DNA of 64,000 nt from CAYNST01 sp964546435. GTDB taxonomy: Bacteria; Pseudomonadota; Gammaproteobacteria; Pseudomonadales; Cellvibrionaceae. Shown here one piece after another: positions 62,001-64,000 of this stretch. The notes below the pieces were generated by a model. That model saw nothing but the letters and a program-made list of their open reading frames with translations. It was not told where the DNA came from and did not search any database. Within the stretch, counting starts at the first letter, position 1, and the number at the start of each line of letters is the position of its first letter. Location of the stretch: the NCBI GenBank assembly GCA_964546435.1, contig CAZJKJ010000006.1:26694-90693 (forward strand), in the 5' to 3' direction. Made by a program: the position numbers and the translations under genes.

Positions 62001-64000
62001 GCCTTTAACCGGGTTCTCAGCAATGATCCGACCCGGATCTATGGCGAACTGACGGCCAACGGCCGCGTGGTGATCACCAGCCCCGGAGGAGTCACCTTGG
62101 GTGAAAACGCTTCGATCAATGTCGGCAGTCTGATTGCGTCAAGCCTGACGATGCCGACCAGCAACCCTTCCGGAGACCTGTGGACGTTCGAAGCCGATGC
62201 AGATGGTGGTGCCGTAATAAACCTCGCGGAAATAAATGCCGGCGGCGGCGACGTTGTACTTCTGGGTACGGAAGTGGCCAATGGTGGCGTTATCCGGACT
62301 AATCACGCAACAGTGACGCTCGCCAGCGCGAGCGGGGCCACCATAGAGCCGGGCATGGGCGAGGAGCCGTTGGTGGTAACGGTGCTTGAAACCGCGGGAT
62401 ATCCGGCGTTGCTGGATTCGGCAGTAATCAACCTTGGCGACATCCTTGCACCGGCGGGTTTTGTCTCTCTGCTGAGCAGCCCGTGGGCAGGCGCTGACAC
62501 ACAGACCGCCGAAGTAGATGGTGTGACGATCCGTGACAACGGCAGTTTTGCAGTCACCGCAGCGCCAGACATCTATGTAGGCGGAACTATCGATACCAGT
62601 GGGGAAGCGGCGGCGGAGTACATCAGTAGCGGCGGTGGTTTCCGAATTGCGGGTACTGATATTGAGGTAGTCGGGGATATTCGGGTCGGTGGATACGGAA
62701 GTCCGGGCTATGAGGATGATGGATACCAGTGGCCGAGGGCCGTGGCTTCGAACATGCGCATCGATGCAGCCAGAAGCATTGTCATCACCGGCAGTGTCAA
62801 CACCGGCAGTGTCAACCCCCGACAAGCCCATGACAATACCCTCGACATATCCGCCCCATACATCGGGATCGAAGATGAAGCGACGCTCTCCATAGGCCTG
62901 GGTGAACTGTCGTTGGGGCAACCGGACAGCACGCGCCGCATCTTCGCCGGCGCTTCAACGACGATTTCCGCGGATGCCTGGCGCGACGGGTTTGTACTAA
63001 TGTATGGCGATGGCGGCCGCATAACCATGGACGCCCGGGATGCCATTGTGCTGAATGGCCAGGTCGGGGTTCGTGGTGGATATGACAACTGGTATGCAAG
63101 TGAGGCCGACGGCGGGGAGATTATTGTCAACAGTCAGGGGCAGCTCGGTGTTCGAGGGAGGCTCGAAGCAGGCGGTGGCAACAGCGGCGAACCCGGTCAT
63201 GTCATCTTGCGGGGAGATCAGTTGGTCATCGCCGACCCAAACGATTTATATACCATTTCGTACCAAACCCTGGATAGAATCACGAGCTCTTATGAGGTGA
63301 CACTGGATGGCGCAAGCTCCGTGATCGTAGACAGTGAAACACCTCTCGGGCTGCATCTCGGCGAAGCGCTTACCATCAAGGCGGGTCGACCTGGTCAGAC
63401 CGGAGACATAGATCTGGGTAATCTCGCGATTACGCATTCATCTTGGCACAGTGGTTTTGGCGTTTTCTTCGAAGCCGATAACATCATTGCCCCCAAAATT
63501 GCGTATGCGAATCCCCCTAATTCTTCATCTGCAAGGTCATTGGATGTTTCCATCAAGGCAACGGGCGATCTTTATCATCCATCGAGCGTCTATACCTGGG
63601 ACGGCACCTATACCGCGATCGTTGGCGGTGATATCACTTTTGCAGAGGGCGCATCGCTGGAGACCAACGCCTTTGGCAGATTTGGCGGCGCAGCGCATCT
63701 GGAGGCGGGTGGCGACATCGATGTGCACATCGGGCTGAATACCCCAAATGAATCTGAAGGGCCTCTTTATCTGACAACCGCATACGTGGTGGGAGACGAG
63801 GTTCGAATGCGGGTGTCTGATGGCGCACTTGATCTGAACGTTCAGGCGAACACGTTAGAACTCGCTGGCGGGGACCGGATGCAGATCAATGCTCAGGTAG
63901 ATGGATTTGCTCATCTCGACATGGCGCGTGGCAGTGCCTGGACAATGACCGGCGATATCGGCGGCGTCGACGTTAGTTTCCCCGGCATCCTGGTCGGGCC
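59022..64000 (+). CDS. Filamentous-haemagglutinin-like TpsA exoprotein, 3' end outside window
   Basis: 1,659 codons seen, still open at the edge. ATG 59022 behind AAAGGA; a long signal peptide (to about residue 37, ATNARAA). Residues ~40-240 are the two-partner-secretion domain: RLAIDWDNFDIAADERVTF, NRVLSNDPSRIAGQI, the NPNGV motif in LTNPNGVIFSGG, and NVGSLIASGL. Long beta-helical repeats follow. A second TPS-like domain starts near residue 946 (LAIDWNSFDIGDN, NRVLSNDPTRIYGEL, NVGSLIASSL), but with SPGG in place of NPNG. It should be exported by a TpsB pore, not in the window. Probably a very large adhesin or surface fibre; contact-dependent toxin function cannot be judged without the C-terminus. 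Confidence 0.93.
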   Translation, partial: MPIVNSPIPRLRSPLRPLCNTLALSLMLGVATNARAAPVGEVITGGSGSVERSGQVTSILQNSNRLAIDWDNFDIAADERVTFIQPDANSIALNRVLSNDPSRIAGQIDANGRIILTNPNGVIFSGGASVNVGSLIASGLDINADDFMAGDLDFSALENTDGIVINRGLIQAAAGGNVALLGKQVNNEGVINAQMGTISLNAAEEAVVTFDDSGMLGVQITRDVLENSLGVDPAVINSGNLNAHQVIMSSRTSADLFSDAVNHGQPAHLDVTVHDDGSFSLARSVDVINTGRIVASADASSEGSSVAIHGTDVMVEGQIRVDGPRTENSSAAVDVDATSSVTIRSAIINSPSTSAVNRIDINGRYLKMTREARIHMGTGSLEMGERDHTKIVYIGPDARIHVADNSASSTPASTGGDVAIHADYGIHARGKLRVQGGTQTSDGPRLLLDSGDLLGFSSDLVLGTAAATGDMIFNAKDIYIGQVTGPSRVSVTSLGRGVLNARAELNAQNDIIGYGKSADPEWMNRSHSLTLHHDLVLRAGLENPAGRLDMSEITLNYVSGETSSPPAKNLVLQGASLDLPTIGTDSSPINLDLLATNGNIFHAGPVNTFGGDYSAVASGDVEFKWDSDLNTTGGDGVQPGSITMDGRRVSLSLDSTWQNEDDLPLVADLSGQTVEVTAFNAAIDMQVEADSLSVEGDGRVNVNGVAKWTWIDSSGGQWALDGDFTWLGFSVRQGGSINVTDINDLWLTSVSLSGSEGSVTLDNQHTLVVGRLRDLPIDPDSLPLPSEISNSSLVVEAGDIDFDASFRVSGGSEGLTVRFARNFALNNTYGVYQSDESASAPLIKYMGPEEGGAQVTVGANAPTGTIYLYGGGNTVDMASSRTSPVRLGEGADTIRLLAPDLDYELLGFDETLDTLIPFNGTIDTAPELPVLTVPASNARPAGGAVTDGSGVIDYFQRATRIQQASDQLAIDWNSFDIGDNHRVVFYQPDSQSVAFNRVLSNDPTRIYGELTANGRVVITSPGGVTLGENASINVGSLIASSLTMPTSNPSGDLWTFEADADGGAVINLAEINAGGGDVVLLGTEVANGGVIRTNHATVTLASASGATIEPGMGEEPLVVTVLETAGYPALLDSAVINLGDILAPAGFVSLLSSPWAGADTQTAEVDGVTIRDNGSFAVTAAPDIYVGGTIDTSGEAAAEYISSGGGFRIAGTDIEVVGDIRVGGYGSPGYEDDGYQWPRAVASNMRIDAARSIVITGSVNTGSVNPRQAHDNTLDISAPYIGIEDEATLSIGLGELSLGQPDSTRRIFAGASTTISADAWRDGFVLMYGDGGRITMDARDAIVLNGQVGVRGGYDNWYASEADGGEIIVNSQGQLGVRGRLEAGGGNSGEPGHVILRGDQLVIADPNDLYTISYQTLDRITSSYEVTLDGASSVIVDSETPLGLHLGEALTIKAGRPGQTGDIDLGNLAITHSSWHSGFGVFFEADNIIAPKIAYANPPNSSSARSLDVSIKATGDLYHPSSVYTWDGTYTAIVGGDITFAEGASLETNAFGRFGGAAHLEAGGDIDVHIGLNTPNESEGPLYLTTAYVVGDEVRMRVSDGALDLNVQANTLELAGGDRMQINAQVDGFAHLDMARGSAWTMTGDIGGVDVSFPGILVG
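62786..62815 (+). repeat. 15-bp tandem duplication in the TpsA gene
   Basis: Unit CACCGGCAGTGTCAA occurs twice back to back, keeping the frame and repeating TGSVN. It looks like a recent slippage event within the beta-helix. Confidence 0.8.

Overview
The window looks like the chromosome of a GC-rich, polysaccharide-degrading gammaproteobacterium, probably of the Cellvibrionaceae (Saccharophagus / Teredinibacter / Marinimicrobium type). This is an inference. It rests on a family-GH9 glycosidase lipoprotein, a secreted carbohydrate esterase with a polyserine linker and GlyGly-CTERM tail, a tryptophan-halogenase-family flavoprotein of the kind found near TonB/carbohydrate loci, a second polyserine-linked lipoprotein, and a B12-salvage operon under a cobalamin riboswitch. 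No rRNA, tRNA, CRISPR array or complete insertion sequence was found.

Layout. 1-12.9 kb: the 3' part of a tryptophan halogenase, an MFS transporter, an ExoD-family membrane protein, an RND efflux pair (adaptor and permease), a YihY/BrkB membrane protein, a serine-hydrolase lipoprotein, a small secreted protein and the GlyGly-CTERM esterase. 12.9-14.3 kb: a gene-poor, decayed stretch with a broken reading frame. 14.3-23.6 kb: a visibly AT-richer six-gene defence island encoding a C5 methyltransferase, Vsr endonuclease, MutL/MORC-like GHKL ATPase, Z1 helicase-like ATPase, PD-(D/E)XK/DUF4420 protein and AIPR protein. The genes overlap or abut, so they should be co-translated; this is an MZA-type restriction/defence system. 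24-34.8 kb: DUF3015 and DUF4105 envelope proteins, a LysR regulator divergent from YceI and pirin genes, an unrecognised exported protein, a nucleotidyltransferase divergent from a metallophosphoesterase, and the GH9 lipoprotein.

34.9-40.1 kb holds a compact two-arm module. An atypical membrane histidine-kinase-like ATPase and a REC-winged-helix regulator form one operon. It is divergent from a coiled-coil multi-pass membrane protein and a vWA-domain lipoprotein. I cannot name the system and regard it, with the defence island, as the best candidate for something undescribed. 40.1-49.4 kb: an eight-gene minus-strand B12 uptake and salvage cluster (btuB-cobO-cobQ-btuC-btuD-cbiB-cobD-btuF) behind an AdoCbl riboswitch, with curious in-frame tandem repeats in the N-termini of btuD and btuF.

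49.6-58.7 kb: a stand-alone response regulator, a DUF1592 (cytochrome-like, polyserine) / DUF1552 (Tat-exported) pair, wrbA, a HExxH lipoprotein, a VIT-family transporter, a second YceI and a small unknown. 59.0 kb to the end: the first 1,659 codons of a very large two-partner-secretion (filamentous-haemagglutinin-like) exoprotein with two TPS-type domains, still open at the window edge.
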